A stretch of 64,000 nt of DNA, from NCBI RefSeq assembly GCF_020554865.1, contig NZ_JAJCIC010000010.1, forward strand, positions 1-64,000, written 5' to 3'. The notes under the pieces are model-generated. The model was not told the DNA's origin. It did no database searches and saw nothing but the letters and a program-made list of their open reading frames with translations. Below are positions 51,054 to 60,414 of this stretch, in pieces; within the stretch, counting starts at the first letter, position 1, and each line of letters starts with the position of its first letter. Both the position numbers and the translations under genes were made by a program. Source of the stretch: Lacrimispora sp. 210928-DFI.3.58. GTDB taxonomy: Bacteria > Bacillota > Clostridia > Lachnospirales > Lachnospiraceae.

Positions 51054-51935
51054 ATGAAAAAGAAAAATGTGTGTAAAGTGATGATTATCGTGTCAGCCCT
51101 CTCGATGTTTTCCGGACTTTTCGGATGCAGCGGAAGCAAAAACTATACTGCCGATGAGGTTGTTTCGTTCTATACCTCTTATTCTGGCATGGAAAGATAC
51201 CCCGTGTATTCTTTTGCACTGCGAAAGGAAGACGAGAACTGGCTCTTTTCTGCAAGCTGCTATGTGGGAAGCCGGAAGGAGCATTACGCATCGTTCAGTT
51301 CCGTCCAGATCCCGCCTGAAGATGCAGAAGGATTCCTTGAGATCATTCGTGAGGAAGGCGAGATAAAACGGCTCAGAAAATACCGTGAGCCGATACGCTT
51401 TTTTCACATATCCGATGCGCCGATGCGCATCTCTGGAATGACATTCACTGATGGAAGCAGTATAGACAAAGAAACCGCGTTCGGTGATAAGACGCTCGAT
51501 TATCTCTATGCGCTTGCCGACAGGCACTATGAGGCAGCTGAGAAAATTGAGATCAGGGCTGTTTCCGTCCACAGCAGCTGTATGGATCATTCCTCTTCCT
51601 ATTCGTTTACCATCGAAAAAGAAGGAGATGATTGGTTCTTTTCATTCGATGCTGCGCTCAACCTCGATGGCGCTCACATGGAAGTGGAAAACCAGCGGAT
51701 CGGAGAGAGCGATGCGGAGGAGATACTCCGCATCATAAAGGAGAAGCAGCTCGTTACAAGAGTGAAAGAGTATGAAGAGCCGCCGGACAACGACATATTC
51801 GCCCTTGACGAAACCACATACCGGACGTCATTTGAGTTCACAGACGGCAGCTCCATATATGCCCCGATCGATGCTGGTAATGAACTGATTGATGCGTTCT
51901 ATCGTCTTGCGGGAGTGGGAATCTATCAAAGATAA
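51054..51935 (+). CDS. Lipoprotein of the envelope island
   Basis: This 293-residue lipoprotein has the signal VMIIVSALSMFSGLFGCSGS. The mature part contains two similar halves: SFALRKEDENWLFSASCYVG with RISGMTFTDGSSID, and SFTIEKEGDDWFFSFDAALN with TSFEFTDGSSIYAPID. The halves suggest an internal duplication. It is not recognised as a named family. It is followed by a 83-base gap before the DHH gene. Confidence 0.7.
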   Translation: MKKKNVCKVMIIVSALSMFSGLFGCSGSKNYTADEVVSFYTSYSGMERYPVYSFALRKEDENWLFSASCYVGSRKEHYASFSSVQIPPEDAEGFLEIIREEGEIKRLRKYREPIRFFHISDAPMRISGMTFTDGSSIDKETAFGDKTLDYLYALADRHYEAAEKIEIRAVSVHSSCMDHSSSYSFTIEKEGDDWFFSFDAALNLDGAHMEVENQRIGESDAEEILRIIKEKQLVTRVKEYEEPPDNDIFALDETTYRTSFEFTDGSSIYAPIDAGNELIDAFYRLAGVGIYQR

Positions 51936-52018
51936 GCTGACACTGCCGCACGAAAGGAAAAACGGTCAGGGCTGACAGGCCGGCGGCAACCGTTGAATAG
52001 ATAGGAGTGAATACGAAA

Positions 52019-52984
52019 ATGAACGACTTTAACCAGCTTGCGGCGTTATGCCACGGCAAGCATATCTACATACAGACCCATAATTTCCCAGACCCGGATG
52101 CCATTGCCTCCGCCTTCGGCTTACAGCGCCTTCTGGCCCAGCATGAAATCCCCTCTACCCTCTGCTACGATGGAAGGATCGACAAGTTGAGCGCGTCCAA
52201 GATGCTGGAGGCGTTCCAGATCCAGATGTTCCCCTATGAGCAGCTGCGTCCGGACATGGCCGAGGAAGACTATGTGATCTGTGTGGACGCGCAGAAGCAC
52301 TGTGGGAATATCACGGATTTTGTTGGGGATGAGGTGGCCTGCATCGACCACCACCCCACTTTTGTGCCAATTGAATACCGCTACCAGGACATCCGCCCCA
52401 CTGGGGCCTGCGCCACGATCATCGCCCAGTATTATAAACAGCTTCCGTGCCTGCCGGATAGGCACACGGCGACTGCCCTGCTCTATGGCCTGAAAATGGA
52501 CACGCTGCAGTTTACGCGGGGCGTGACGGAACTGGATATTGAAATGTTCGCATTCCTGTTCCCTCTGTGTGACCAGGAAACGCTGGCGCGGCTGGAGCGC
52601 AACAACATGGAGTTCAACGATCTGAAAGCATATGGCGCGGCCATCGAGAGCATTGAGGTCTACGACAAGGTAGGCATATCCAATGTCCTCTTTCCCTGCC
52701 CGGACGCTTTGATTGCGATCCTCTCCGATTTCATCCTGGCGCTGCAGGAGGTGGAGGTCGCCGTGGTATTCTCCAAACGGGAGGATGGGATCAAGTTTTC
52801 TGTCCGCTCGGAGGATCCGGCTGTCCATGCGGGGCATTTAGTCCGTGATGCGCTCCACGGTTATGGAGATGGCGGCGGCCATGCGGAGATGGCTGGCGGG
52901 ATGATCCGGAAAGAAAAGGAGTGTCTGCTGGGGCGGTATCCAAAAGACACCATCCGGGACTCGTTTTTACGGGTCCTGTCGTGA
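52019..52984 (+). CDS. DHH-family phosphoesterase
   Basis: This 321-residue enzyme likely hydrolyses short oligonucleotides, pAp or cyclic dinucleotide products (NrnA/GdpP-like). It has TQTHNFPDPDAIASAFGLQ-type motif 1 (reading HNFPDPDAIASAFGLQ), motif 2 with CVDAQ, the DHH motif in CIDHHPTFVP near residue 115, and the C-terminal DHHA1 box GDGGGHAEMAGG. The ATG at 52019 is preferred over an in-frame GTG at 52007, which overlaps the ribosome site AGGAG. It is the only metabolic-looking enzyme in the envelope island. A role in nucleotide-signal turnover is inference. Confidence 0.85.
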   Translation: MNDFNQLAALCHGKHIYIQTHNFPDPDAIASAFGLQRLLAQHEIPSTLCYDGRIDKLSASKMLEAFQIQMFPYEQLRPDMAEEDYVICVDAQKHCGNITDFVGDEVACIDHHPTFVPIEYRYQDIRPTGACATIIAQYYKQLPCLPDRHTATALLYGLKMDTLQFTRGVTELDIEMFAFLFPLCDQETLARLERNNMEFNDLKAYGAAIESIEVYDKVGISNVLFPCPDALIAILSDFILALQEVEVAVVFSKREDGIKFSVRSEDPAVHAGHLVRDALHGYGDGGGHAEMAGGMIRKEKECLLGRYPKDTIRDSFLRVLS

Positions 52985-53008
52985 ACAGTTTGATTGAGGA
53001 GGTTTGAT

Positions 53009-53539
53009 ATGGAGCTTTACCTGACTGAAAAAGTTCGGCTGGGCTACAGGACGGGGGAACTTATCCGTATGGCGGCATTCGCACTTTTGGGCGTGATTAT
53101 TGCGGCATCGGTTTTCGAGGTGGATCTGGAGTTTGACCTGGGCAGTGTGCTTGCGGAGCTGTTCATGCTTTCAATGGGTGTCCTATGTATCTGGAAGGGT
53201 ACGCTTGGCCCGGTCCGCCGCCAGAGCGCCAGCCGGCTTGCCCATCGGCTTGCGGAATGCTTCTTCGCCAGCCCTGAGCCAGAGATTTCCTTTGACCAGC
53301 TTTCCAGAGCCATTGGCGGAAAGAACGTGGAACGTAAGGTACGCCATATGATCCAAAAAGGATACTTAGAAAACATCAGTCTTGATACGCCTAACAAGCG
53401 TATCATGCTGACAGCCTTTAACAAAGTTGCCCAGAAAGAGCAGTACGAAACGGTTACCTGCCCCCATTGCGGCGGAGAGAACGTCATACGGCCCGGATGG
53501 GCTTCGTCCTGCCAATACTGCGGATCCAAGCTGATCTGA
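53009..53539 (+). CDS. Membrane protein with zinc ribbon and wHTH-like region
   Basis: This 176-residue protein begins MELYLTEKVRLGYRTGELIR, followed by two likely helices (MAAFALLGVIIAASVFEVDL and LAELFMLSMGVLCIW). Residues 75-140 resemble a winged helix (ISFDQLSRAIGGKNVERKVR, MIQKGYLENISLDTPNKRIM). A zinc ribbon, CPHCGGENVIRPGWASSCQYCG, ends it. GAGGAGG precedes ATG 53009. It lies between the DHH and YdjG-like genes, and the wHTH/zinc-ribbon layout is unusual in a membrane protein. Confidence 0.72.
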   Translation: MELYLTEKVRLGYRTGELIRMAAFALLGVIIAASVFEVDLEFDLGSVLAELFMLSMGVLCIWKGTLGPVRRQSASRLAHRLAECFFASPEPEISFDQLSRAIGGKNVERKVRHMIQKGYLENISLDTPNKRIMLTAFNKVAQKEQYETVTCPHCGGENVIRPGWASSCQYCGSKLI

Positions 53540-53571
53540 AGAAGATAAACCAGTAGGAGGAGAGATAAAGG

Positions 53572-54684
53572 ATGCCTTCACAAGTAACAAATTACCAGTG
53601 TCCGGCCTGCACAGGCCCGCTGCACTTTGCCGGGGACTCCGGGAAACTGGAGTGCGATTACTGCGGGAGCGCCTACGAGGTCTCCGAGATAGAGGCGCTG
53701 TACCAGCAGAAAGAAGAACAGGCCGTGAAAGCCCACGAGGACGCTCAGACCAAAGGCGCGGAAGATGACGGCTGGGACACCTCCGGCCTGAGCGGTGACT
53801 GGGGCGCGGATGCCGCAGAGATGAAAGCCTATAACTGCCCTTCCTGCGGAGCGGAGCTGATCTGTGATGAAAGTACCGCCGCCACATCCTGTCCTTATTG
53901 CGGGAACCCCACCGTAGTGCCAGGGCAGTTCGGCGGTACACTGCGGCCCGATTTTGTGCTTCCATTCAAGCTGAGCAAGGAGGATGCGGTCGCGGCCCTT
54001 AAAAAGCACTATAAGGGCAAGGTTTTTCTGCCAAAATCCTTTACCGCCGGGAACCACATCCAGGAGATCAAGGGGGTTTACGTCCCTTTCTGGATGTTTG
54101 ACGGCGAGGCGGAGGGTGATGCCCGGTATGCAGCCACACGTTCCCGTACCTACCGCTCCGGCGATTATGAGGTCACCGAGACAGAACATTATGACGTTTT
54201 CCGTTCCGGTTCCGTCGCGTTTGAAAAGGTCCCGGTGGATGCGTCCAGCAAGATGCCGGACGACTACATGGATTCCATTGAACCCTATGACTATACAGAA
54301 CTGAAACCCTTTTCCACGGCATATCTGCCCGGTTTTCTCGCTGACAAGTTTGATGTGACGGTAGAACAGAGCCGGGAGCGGGCTGACAAACGCTGCGAGA
54401 ACACGCTGGCCGCCGCACTGCGGGATACCGTGAAGGGCTACAATACCTGCACGTCCAAGGGGGGCAGTACTTCCCTCAAGCGCGGCAAAGTCCACTATGC
54501 GCTCATGCCGGTCTGGATGCTTAATACCAAGTGGAACGGAAAAGATTTTCTGTTTGCCATGAACGGCCAGACTGGCAGGCTGGTGGGTGAGCTGCCCGTG
54601 AGCCGCGGCAGATTCTGGGCGCTGTTCGCCGCCATCGCTGTGCCGCTGTCGGTGCTGAGCTCAGTCTTGTTCACGCTTTTGTAG
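53572..54684 (+). CDS. TFIIB-type zinc-ribbon membrane protein (YdjG-like)
   Basis: This 370-residue protein starts with two zinc ribbons: CPACTGPLHFAGDSGKLECD then YCGSAYEV (residues 8-32), and CPSCGAELICDESTAATSCP then YCGNP (residues 86-111). The middle domain carries VLPFKLSKEDAVAALKKHYK, IKGVYVPFWMFDGEAEGD and LKPFSTAYLPGFLADKFDV, conserved in YdjG-type proteins. A single C-terminal helix is at about residues 345-368 (FWALFAAIAVPLSVLSSVLF). In B. subtilis YdjG works with YdjH and YdjI at the membrane. The YdjH-like gene follows after 16 bases. Confidence 0.85.
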   Translation: MPSQVTNYQCPACTGPLHFAGDSGKLECDYCGSAYEVSEIEALYQQKEEQAVKAHEDAQTKGAEDDGWDTSGLSGDWGADAAEMKAYNCPSCGAELICDESTAATSCPYCGNPTVVPGQFGGTLRPDFVLPFKLSKEDAVAALKKHYKGKVFLPKSFTAGNHIQEIKGVYVPFWMFDGEAEGDARYAATRSRTYRSGDYEVTETEHYDVFRSGSVAFEKVPVDASSKMPDDYMDSIEPYDYTELKPFSTAYLPGFLADKFDVTVEQSRERADKRCENTLAAALRDTVKGYNTCTSKGGSTSLKRGKVHYALMPVWMLNTKWNGKDFLFAMNGQTGRLVGELPVSRGRFWALFAAIAVPLSVLSSVLFTLL

Positions 54685-54700
54685 ATAAGGGGGATCGGAT

Positions 54701-56029
54701 ATGAAGAAATTTGCGAGTTTTGTGCTGTCGGTGCTACTGGCGCTGACCCTCTGTATCCCGGCTGCGGCAGCGGAAGATTACGGCGTGATCTACGATGAGA
54801 CAGGGCAGTTAGGGTCGGAACCGCTGCGGTATGCAGGAGAGGTCACGCTTCCCGCGCTCACAGAGCGGTATGGTGTTGACCTGCGGGTAGATATTCTGAC
54901 GGAAAGTGATTATGATACCGTGCTTGACGCAGCGGAAGGTATTTACGAAGAGTATGAATATGGCTATGGAAAATACCACTCCGGTATTACGCTGACCCTG
55001 CTGCTTACGCCCTGCGGAGACACCTATACAATGGCCGCAGATAACTGGTGTGTCTATCTGGGCGGTACGGATGAAAATCTGCTTTATGGGGATTGGCTTT
55101 ACGATCTTACCAAAGCAGTGGAGCCTTATTTGTCAGTGGAATCCGGCATGGAGCCTGGGGCATGGTCTGGCGATATGGATATGAGCGCCGTGGCGCTTTC
55201 CCAGGCAGTGGACGCTATGGAAGAATTCGTGGCGGACTTTTTCGCACCGGGAGACAGCGGCTATGAAATGACTGGAGGGCCGTCCGGTCAGGAGGCGGAG
55301 GAACCGGACAGCACCTCGATGTACTATATCTTTGACATCAGCGACCTGCTCCCCTTTGACCAGTGGGAGGAACTGGAGCAGCGGGCCGGGGACATTTCCC
55401 GGCGGCACGGCTGCGGCGTCTATGTGGTTCTTGTGGACGACTATGAGGATTTTGGCTCCGGGGATGTCTATGATGTGACCACACAGATCTATCACTCCGA
55501 ACAAAACAGCTTCGGAATGGGCGATGGGCGGGATGGCATCATGATCCTTCTGAGCATGGCGGAACGTGATTACGCCATGTTTGTCTACGGTAAAAGTGCC
55601 GGATACGCCTTTAACGAATACGGACAGGAACAGCTGGAAGAGAGCTTTTTAGGCGACTTTGGCAATGATGACTGGTATGGCGGCATTTCCCATTACCTGG
55701 ACTCCTGCGATGAGTATCTTGCCAAAGCGGATGCCGGGCATCCGGTGCGGGCCAACCCCTTGTGGGGAATTGGATTGATGACGTTTTTGTCCTGTCTGGC
55801 GGCGCTGGCGGTCTGCATGGTGCTGAAACGGAAGATGAACAATGTCCGGCAGAACGCGCAGGCCAACGAATACATTGTTCCTGGCGGGCTGCGCCTGGCA
55901 GACAGTTATGACCGCTACACGCACACCACCCAAACCCGTACCAAGATCGAACAGAAGAGTTCGAGCAGCAGTAGCAGCAGTAGTAGCTGCAGCGGTGGCG
56001 GCGGTTCGGGCCGTAGCGGGAAATTCTAA
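54701..56029 (+). CDS. TPM-domain membrane protein (YdjH-like)
   Basis: This 442-residue protein has a signal peptide (SFVLSVLLALTLCIPAAAAE). Two TPM-like regions follow: residues 30-150 (VIYDETGQLGSEPLRYAGEV, HSGITLTLLLTP) and 205-345 (YYIFDISDLLPFDQWEELEQ, HGCGVYVVLVDDYEDFG, GDGRDGIMILLSMAERDYAM). A membrane helix near 348-370 (GIGLMTFLSCLAALAVCMVL) leads to a cytoplasmic tail ending in a run of serines and glycines (SSSSSSSSSCSGGGG). This tail is typical of YdjH/TPM proteins. It pairs with the YdjG-like gene upstream. Confidence 0.85.
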   Translation: MKKFASFVLSVLLALTLCIPAAAAEDYGVIYDETGQLGSEPLRYAGEVTLPALTERYGVDLRVDILTESDYDTVLDAAEGIYEEYEYGYGKYHSGITLTLLLTPCGDTYTMAADNWCVYLGGTDENLLYGDWLYDLTKAVEPYLSVESGMEPGAWSGDMDMSAVALSQAVDAMEEFVADFFAPGDSGYEMTGGPSGQEAEEPDSTSMYYIFDISDLLPFDQWEELEQRAGDISRRHGCGVYVVLVDDYEDFGSGDVYDVTTQIYHSEQNSFGMGDGRDGIMILLSMAERDYAMFVYGKSAGYAFNEYGQEQLEESFLGDFGNDDWYGGISHYLDSCDEYLAKADAGHPVRANPLWGIGLMTFLSCLAALAVCMVLKRKMNNVRQNAQANEYIVPGGLRLADSYDRYTHTTQTRTKIEQKSSSSSSSSSSCSGGGGSGRSGKF

Positions 56030-56043
56030 GGAGGAACAAATTC

Positions 56044-57210
56044 ATGAGGAGAATGATAACGCAGACCGCGTCCGCCCTTCTGGCGCTTCTGCTCCTGTTT
56101 GGCCTCGCCGCCTGCGGCAGTAAGCCGCAGGACTACACCAGCAGCGGCGATGCAGCGTCCATGCCAGCCGATGGAAGTACCGGCAAACGAGTGCTGGCCG
56201 ACGGCAGACAGCCGGATAAGGATATGTCTGCCGCACCAGACGAGGGAACGGAGCAAGAGGCACTGGCCTGGCTGCGGGAATTTATGGCGGAATACGCACC
56301 GCAGGCAGCAATAGCCGCAGCATACCTTGGCTGTAGGGGGGCGGATGACACCACTTCCCTGACAGAATGGCTGTGGGACAACTCGCCCGGATTGATGGAG
56401 GAGATGCCTTTTATCCGGACAATCCCGCCCGTGCGTATTCTGGGTCCCGGCTATGGGGACCTTTACTGCATCGTGCCGAGGGACGACAGGACCACCCTGT
56501 CAGTGAATCATGTCACATGGAAATCCACGGGCAACGGAGTCTGGCCCGAATCGGATGAAGTCCTCTACCGGGAAGAGTATGCCCAGCCGGTGCTGGTATT
56601 TGTAGGTTATGAGGAATTTCGGGATGAGCCGGATATAGAGATCATTGCCAGCGACAGCGGTGGCGCAGGAGGTCTGGTGACATGGTATCCGGTATGGGAC
56701 GTGGAGGTTGGAGGTGATATGATCGTTCCCACAGGCGAGGACTATGCCCCCCTGGTCATGGACTTCACCCTCTTTGGCAATGTCACGGGTCTGGATTATT
56801 GGGGCGATCCGGACGGCTGGGAACCGACAGGGGATGACTGGTGGGTGCCGCCCACGGAGGAAGGACTGGCAGATACCTGCTGGGTGTGCGATGGATGGTC
56901 TCTGAACCTGCTTGGCGGAGACGGTGATCTGGACTATGCGGGCATTGCCGAACTGTATTGCCAGTCCGAGGATGGGCAGGAATATCAACTGCTCTATTCC
57001 GGCGTCTGGCGGATGGTGGATGACTGTCTACAGCTAATTGTCTCCACGGGAGCAGGAAATCTTCCCAGCGATGCCAGCGGCGTCTTTCCTGTCCTGATTG
57101 ACCCGTCCGGGGACTACCTGCATATCCAGCAGGACAGGGACAACGGAATGCGTCCGCCTTTCTTTGATAATGACATGAGTTCCATGGAGCTGATACGCTC
57201 CTATGGATAA
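56044..57210 (+). CDS. Lipoprotein, paralogue of the next gene
   Basis: This 388-residue lipoprotein has the signal ASALLALLLLFGLAACGSK. The mature part shares with the 57234 product the pattern PFIxxIPP, then YCIVPxD, SDxVLYR and a DFTxxxN region, so they are paralogues. The C-terminal half (CDGWSLNLLGGDGDLDYAGI, LLYSGVWRMVDDCLQLIVS) resembles lipocalin-like barrels. AGGAGGAAC precedes the ATG, 14 bases after the YdjH-like stop. It has no named family. Confidence 0.75.
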   Translation: MRRMITQTASALLALLLLFGLAACGSKPQDYTSSGDAASMPADGSTGKRVLADGRQPDKDMSAAPDEGTEQEALAWLREFMAEYAPQAAIAAAYLGCRGADDTTSLTEWLWDNSPGLMEEMPFIRTIPPVRILGPGYGDLYCIVPRDDRTTLSVNHVTWKSTGNGVWPESDEVLYREEYAQPVLVFVGYEEFRDEPDIEIIASDSGGAGGLVTWYPVWDVEVGGDMIVPTGEDYAPLVMDFTLFGNVTGLDYWGDPDGWEPTGDDWWVPPTEEGLADTCWVCDGWSLNLLGGDGDLDYAGIAELYCQSEDGQEYQLLYSGVWRMVDDCLQLIVSTGAGNLPSDASGVFPVLIDPSGDYLHIQQDRDNGMRPPFFDNDMSSMELIRSYG

Positions 57211-57233
57211 ATAAACCGGAAAGGAACAATGGC

Positions 57234-58832
57234 ATGAAATATAGACGCATATTTGCACTTTTATTCGTTTTGATTCTGTCCCTTACCGCCTGCGGCAGGG
57301 AGCAGGTTCCGCCAGGGAACGGCCCCCTGGATCAGGACAAGAAAATACCCGGTAAAGGAGCTATCAATACCCCCACAGAGGATGGCGGAGCATCCGGTTC
57401 CGCCGCCAGTGAAGGGGCAGCCGCCTGGCTTTCTGTCGAAGGAGGGAAAGTATTGGATGACCTGCGTGAAGGGGCGCAGGCGGACGGCTGTATCTGTTCC
57501 GTAGCTTTTTTGGGCGCCGCCCTGGAGCCTGGGGAAGATATTGCGGCCTTTCTGGCATCAGAGGAGGCGGAGCAATATCTGGATGCGTATCCATTCATTA
57601 AGGAGATACCGCCTGAACGGTGGATTGCCCACCCGGAGGGTGGATATGAGGTCTACTGTATCGTTCCTACAGACCCAAAAGCTTCCACAGCGGTCAATAC
57701 ATGGGACATCAACGAGGACAACGATTTTCTTGGCGAAAGCGACCAGGTACTCTACCGCAGCGACTGCGGGGATCCTATCCTCCTTTTGGGCAACCTCAGC
57801 GATATTATGCCCAGCCTGGATGTGGAGATTGTGGACAGTACAGGGAGAAGCCTGAGTTACCAGCCCTCTCTGTGGCTCTACGATGGTTCGCTGTCAGGCC
57901 CGTCTGAAATTTTTGATTTTACCATGTATCATAATCCTGACCTTATTGGTATATGGTCCGCCGTGATTCCGGCGGAATTAGGAGGCGGTATCTCCCTGAA
58001 CCTGAATATCGGGCGCGGGGGAAATCTTACCTACAGCTATGGCCGCGGTAACAGCGAACCGATTGCTCTGTACGAAGGCACCTGGAGCAGGCCGGATGAG
58101 GCGATGGTCCAGTTCGGGCCGGAGTGCGTGGTTTTCGAGCTGTGCCTTGTAGAGGGCATTGAGGATAACGATCTGTGGGGACAATATGGTCCGGGAGAAC
58201 TCCATGATGAGATATGCGGCGTTTGGATCTGTGAGCGGGGGGACGGGCCAGGCACATCCTCACTCAGATTGACCCATGTTCAAGGGGATCCTTTTATTGA
58301 TGGATGTGGAGGATGGGCCATTGTATTTGAGGGCGAAGACCAGGGCGGAGACAATGGAGGTATGGAACAGGGAGCAAACGTCAACCCTCATGTGCTTACC
58401 ACAGGAGGACCCGCATTTACCCACATGACTGTCCTTCAAACGGAAAACTATCCTGATGGGGGCTATTACTATGAGGATATGACACAGGACGGTTCCATAT
58501 TGATCATAAACTGCGCTTATCCAGGCGGCCGCAGGAATGGAGTGTCCATGGAAGAATACGCAGTAAAAAGTATCGAGCATCTGACGATGTATGAGGCAGA
58601 AGATCTCTCTGTCGAAAAGAACAGCGGCTACAGTGAGGCATTGGGACACCCCGTCTATATTTTGACGTATACGACAAGTGAAAATGATCACACATTTCAC
58701 TGGAAAATCTTTATGACGGAGGCGGATGGCTATACCTATCTCTATGCCTTTGACGTGTGGCACGAGGTCTACGCAGATATGGAGGATGTCATAGATGATG
58801 TTTTCGGACGGCTGTTCTTCCTTGAGATGTAA
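57234..58832 (+). CDS. Lipoprotein, paralogue of the preceding gene
   Basis: This 532-residue lipoprotein has the signal IFALLFVLILSLTACGREQV. Residues 90-230 align with the upstream lipoprotein (AYPFIKEIPPERWIAHPEGG, YEVYCIVPTDPKA, GESDQVLYRSDCGDPILLLG). A further C-terminal domain, about residues 390-530, has HMTVLQTENYPDGGYYYEDM and TYTTSENDHTFHWKIFMTEA. It is absent from the neighbour. The gene is 23 bases after the previous stop, with a moderate ribosome site (AAAGGAA). Confidence 0.75.
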   Translation: MKYRRIFALLFVLILSLTACGREQVPPGNGPLDQDKKIPGKGAINTPTEDGGASGSAASEGAAAWLSVEGGKVLDDLREGAQADGCICSVAFLGAALEPGEDIAAFLASEEAEQYLDAYPFIKEIPPERWIAHPEGGYEVYCIVPTDPKASTAVNTWDINEDNDFLGESDQVLYRSDCGDPILLLGNLSDIMPSLDVEIVDSTGRSLSYQPSLWLYDGSLSGPSEIFDFTMYHNPDLIGIWSAVIPAELGGGISLNLNIGRGGNLTYSYGRGNSEPIALYEGTWSRPDEAMVQFGPECVVFELCLVEGIEDNDLWGQYGPGELHDEICGVWICERGDGPGTSSLRLTHVQGDPFIDGCGGWAIVFEGEDQGGDNGGMEQGANVNPHVLTTGGPAFTHMTVLQTENYPDGGYYYEDMTQDGSILIINCAYPGGRRNGVSMEEYAVKSIEHLTMYEAEDLSVEKNSGYSEALGHPVYILTYTTSENDHTFHWKIFMTEADGYTYLYAFDVWHEVYADMEDVIDDVFGRLFFLEM

Positions 58833-58913
58833 CCGTCCGATGTTATACGCACGAACGAAAACATTTGCAACTTAAATGTATAACGAGTGGATGAAAAGAC
58901 GTGGAGGATAGAT

Positions 58914-59903
58914 ATGAGAAGCAGTAGATTTGCGGCAGCGTTGCTTTGTCTGCTGTTGCCGCTGGTACTGGCATCGTGTGGGAGAAACGGGAGAAAAATG
59001 GGTGAGAACGGCCCATCCAGTGCGCTGCCGCCTATCAATAAAGAGAGCAGCACATATTCGGATGCCTTGCCCGAAAACACTTCGGAACCGGAAGATACTG
59101 AAGATCCGTGGACGAATACCTGCTGGCAGGCTGTACGGTACATAATGGCAAAGGAAGGCCAGACGATGGAAGGGACTTTGCCGGAGGATGATTGGGTTAT
59201 AGAACTGTACCTGTTGGAGGGCGGCGGTGCCCGGTATCGGGAATGGAAGCCCCGGAGCTTTGACTATATCGGTGTGTACCACCTTCTGCTCGGAATCGGC
59301 CCGGACTGCTTCTGGTATTCGGATGGCAGCGGTGGCTTTTTTCTGAGTACGGAAGCTGACGGGACAAACGAAGACACGGTTTTTGCCCAAGGCCATATGG
59401 CGGATGGCCAGTTGATGCTGGATTTCTTGGGCGACCAGTTCTGGATGGAGCGGCAGCCCATGCCGGCCAAGGGCGGGGAATACTGCATGGCGGACCTGTT
59501 CGGCCAATGGCGCATGGTTTCCGGCGAGACTGTCACAGAAGGGGATCCGGAGGTCTGGAATTTCACGGCCAGCGAAATGGAGATTGACCGCAGATTGACT
59601 TTTCACAGTTCTTGGGACGAGACTGAGCCGGACGGTGTGGACTATTATGACGAGTGGCATCCCGGTTATCTCAGGGAGGCACAGGCCATGGCGGTGGAAT
59701 ACCAGGAGACCCCAATTTATGAGGGATGCGAGAACGAGGCATGGCGTCTCCAGCTGTTCAGCGTTGAGACGATATACCAGAATTACGCAGAAGAAGAATT
59801 TTACGTCACAGTATTGGATGCGGATACCCTGCTGCTTCAAGTGCGTCTCAAAGATACAGACGGAGTCCACACCACCAGTACGCAGATTTTTAGCCGTTTT
59901 TGA
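58914..59903 (+). CDS. Lipoprotein, paralogue of the 60415 gene
   Basis: This 329-residue lipoprotein has the signal ALLCLLLPLVLASCGRNG. The C-terminal half matches the product at 60415: FGQWRMVSGE here and LEGSWQMVEGE there, then YEGCENEAWRLQL against YYGCPNEAWSVQL. The ATG at 58914 has GGAGG in place; a GTG-like earlier start at 58887 has no ribosome site. It is not a known family. Its conserved Trp and Cys residues suggest a lipocalin-like fold, by eye only. Confidence 0.72.
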   Translation: MRSSRFAAALLCLLLPLVLASCGRNGRKMGENGPSSALPPINKESSTYSDALPENTSEPEDTEDPWTNTCWQAVRYIMAKEGQTMEGTLPEDDWVIELYLLEGGGARYREWKPRSFDYIGVYHLLLGIGPDCFWYSDGSGGFFLSTEADGTNEDTVFAQGHMADGQLMLDFLGDQFWMERQPMPAKGGEYCMADLFGQWRMVSGETVTEGDPEVWNFTASEMEIDRRLTFHSSWDETEPDGVDYYDEWHPGYLREAQAMAVEYQETPIYEGCENEAWRLQLFSVETIYQNYAEEEFYVTVLDADTLLLQVRLKDTDGVHTTSTQIFSRF

Positions 59904-59921
59904 AAGAAAGGAGACAGAAAA

Positions 59922-60410
59922 ATGCCAGTCACATTAAACATGATCCCCGCTACTTTGCAGGAATTCCAAACGTGTCCGCAGATGGATCTTTCCAAGCCGG
60001 AAAACACCTGCGCCATGTTCCTGTGTGCATTACAGCTATACATAAAGGACAGGGATGCCGGGGTGGAGGCAATGAATATGCTGCGGGGTCCCAGACCCAT
60101 GACTCCCTACGACAGCCAGTTTCTCCGGGACCGCCTGCGGGATAAGCCTTATCTGCCCCTGGCCTACTTTGAGGGAGCGGCACCTAAAAACAACTATACC
60201 CCGGCACAGCCCTATGTACTGAATGTGCTTCCGGATCTACGTCCCCAGGACATAGAAGCCGGGTATATCCGGGTATTCCTGAAAACAGCGGGGGCGGATT
60301 CTCCCAGGCCGGTCAAGCTCCGGCAAAAGGGCAGCCTGTGGTATCTCTGGGAGTATTCCAGCATCCTCAGCGGGATACGGTCCCTCGCGGAATGCGATCC
60401 TTGGGGGTGA
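59922..60410 (+). CDS. DUF6935-like cytoplasmic protein
   Basis: This 162-residue protein has no signal or helix and stands between two lipoprotein genes. It has LRGPRPMTPYDSQFLRDRLR, YLPLAYFEGAAPKNNYTPAQ, PYVLNVLPDLR and DSPRPVKLRQKGSLWYLWEY. The phrases LRGPRPMT, YFEGAxPxNNY and DSPRPxxLRQ are those I associate with DUF6935 proteins found near SPFH/YdjI-type loci. The name is from memory of the pattern and is less certain than the gene. ACAGAAAA and AGGAGA precede the ATG. Its function is unknown. Confidence 0.7.
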   Translation: MPVTLNMIPATLQEFQTCPQMDLSKPENTCAMFLCALQLYIKDRDAGVEAMNMLRGPRPMTPYDSQFLRDRLRDKPYLPLAYFEGAAPKNNYTPAQPYVLNVLPDLRPQDIEAGYIRVFLKTAGADSPRPVKLRQKGSLWYLWEYSSILSGIRSLAECDPWG

Positions 60411-60414
60411 GAAT

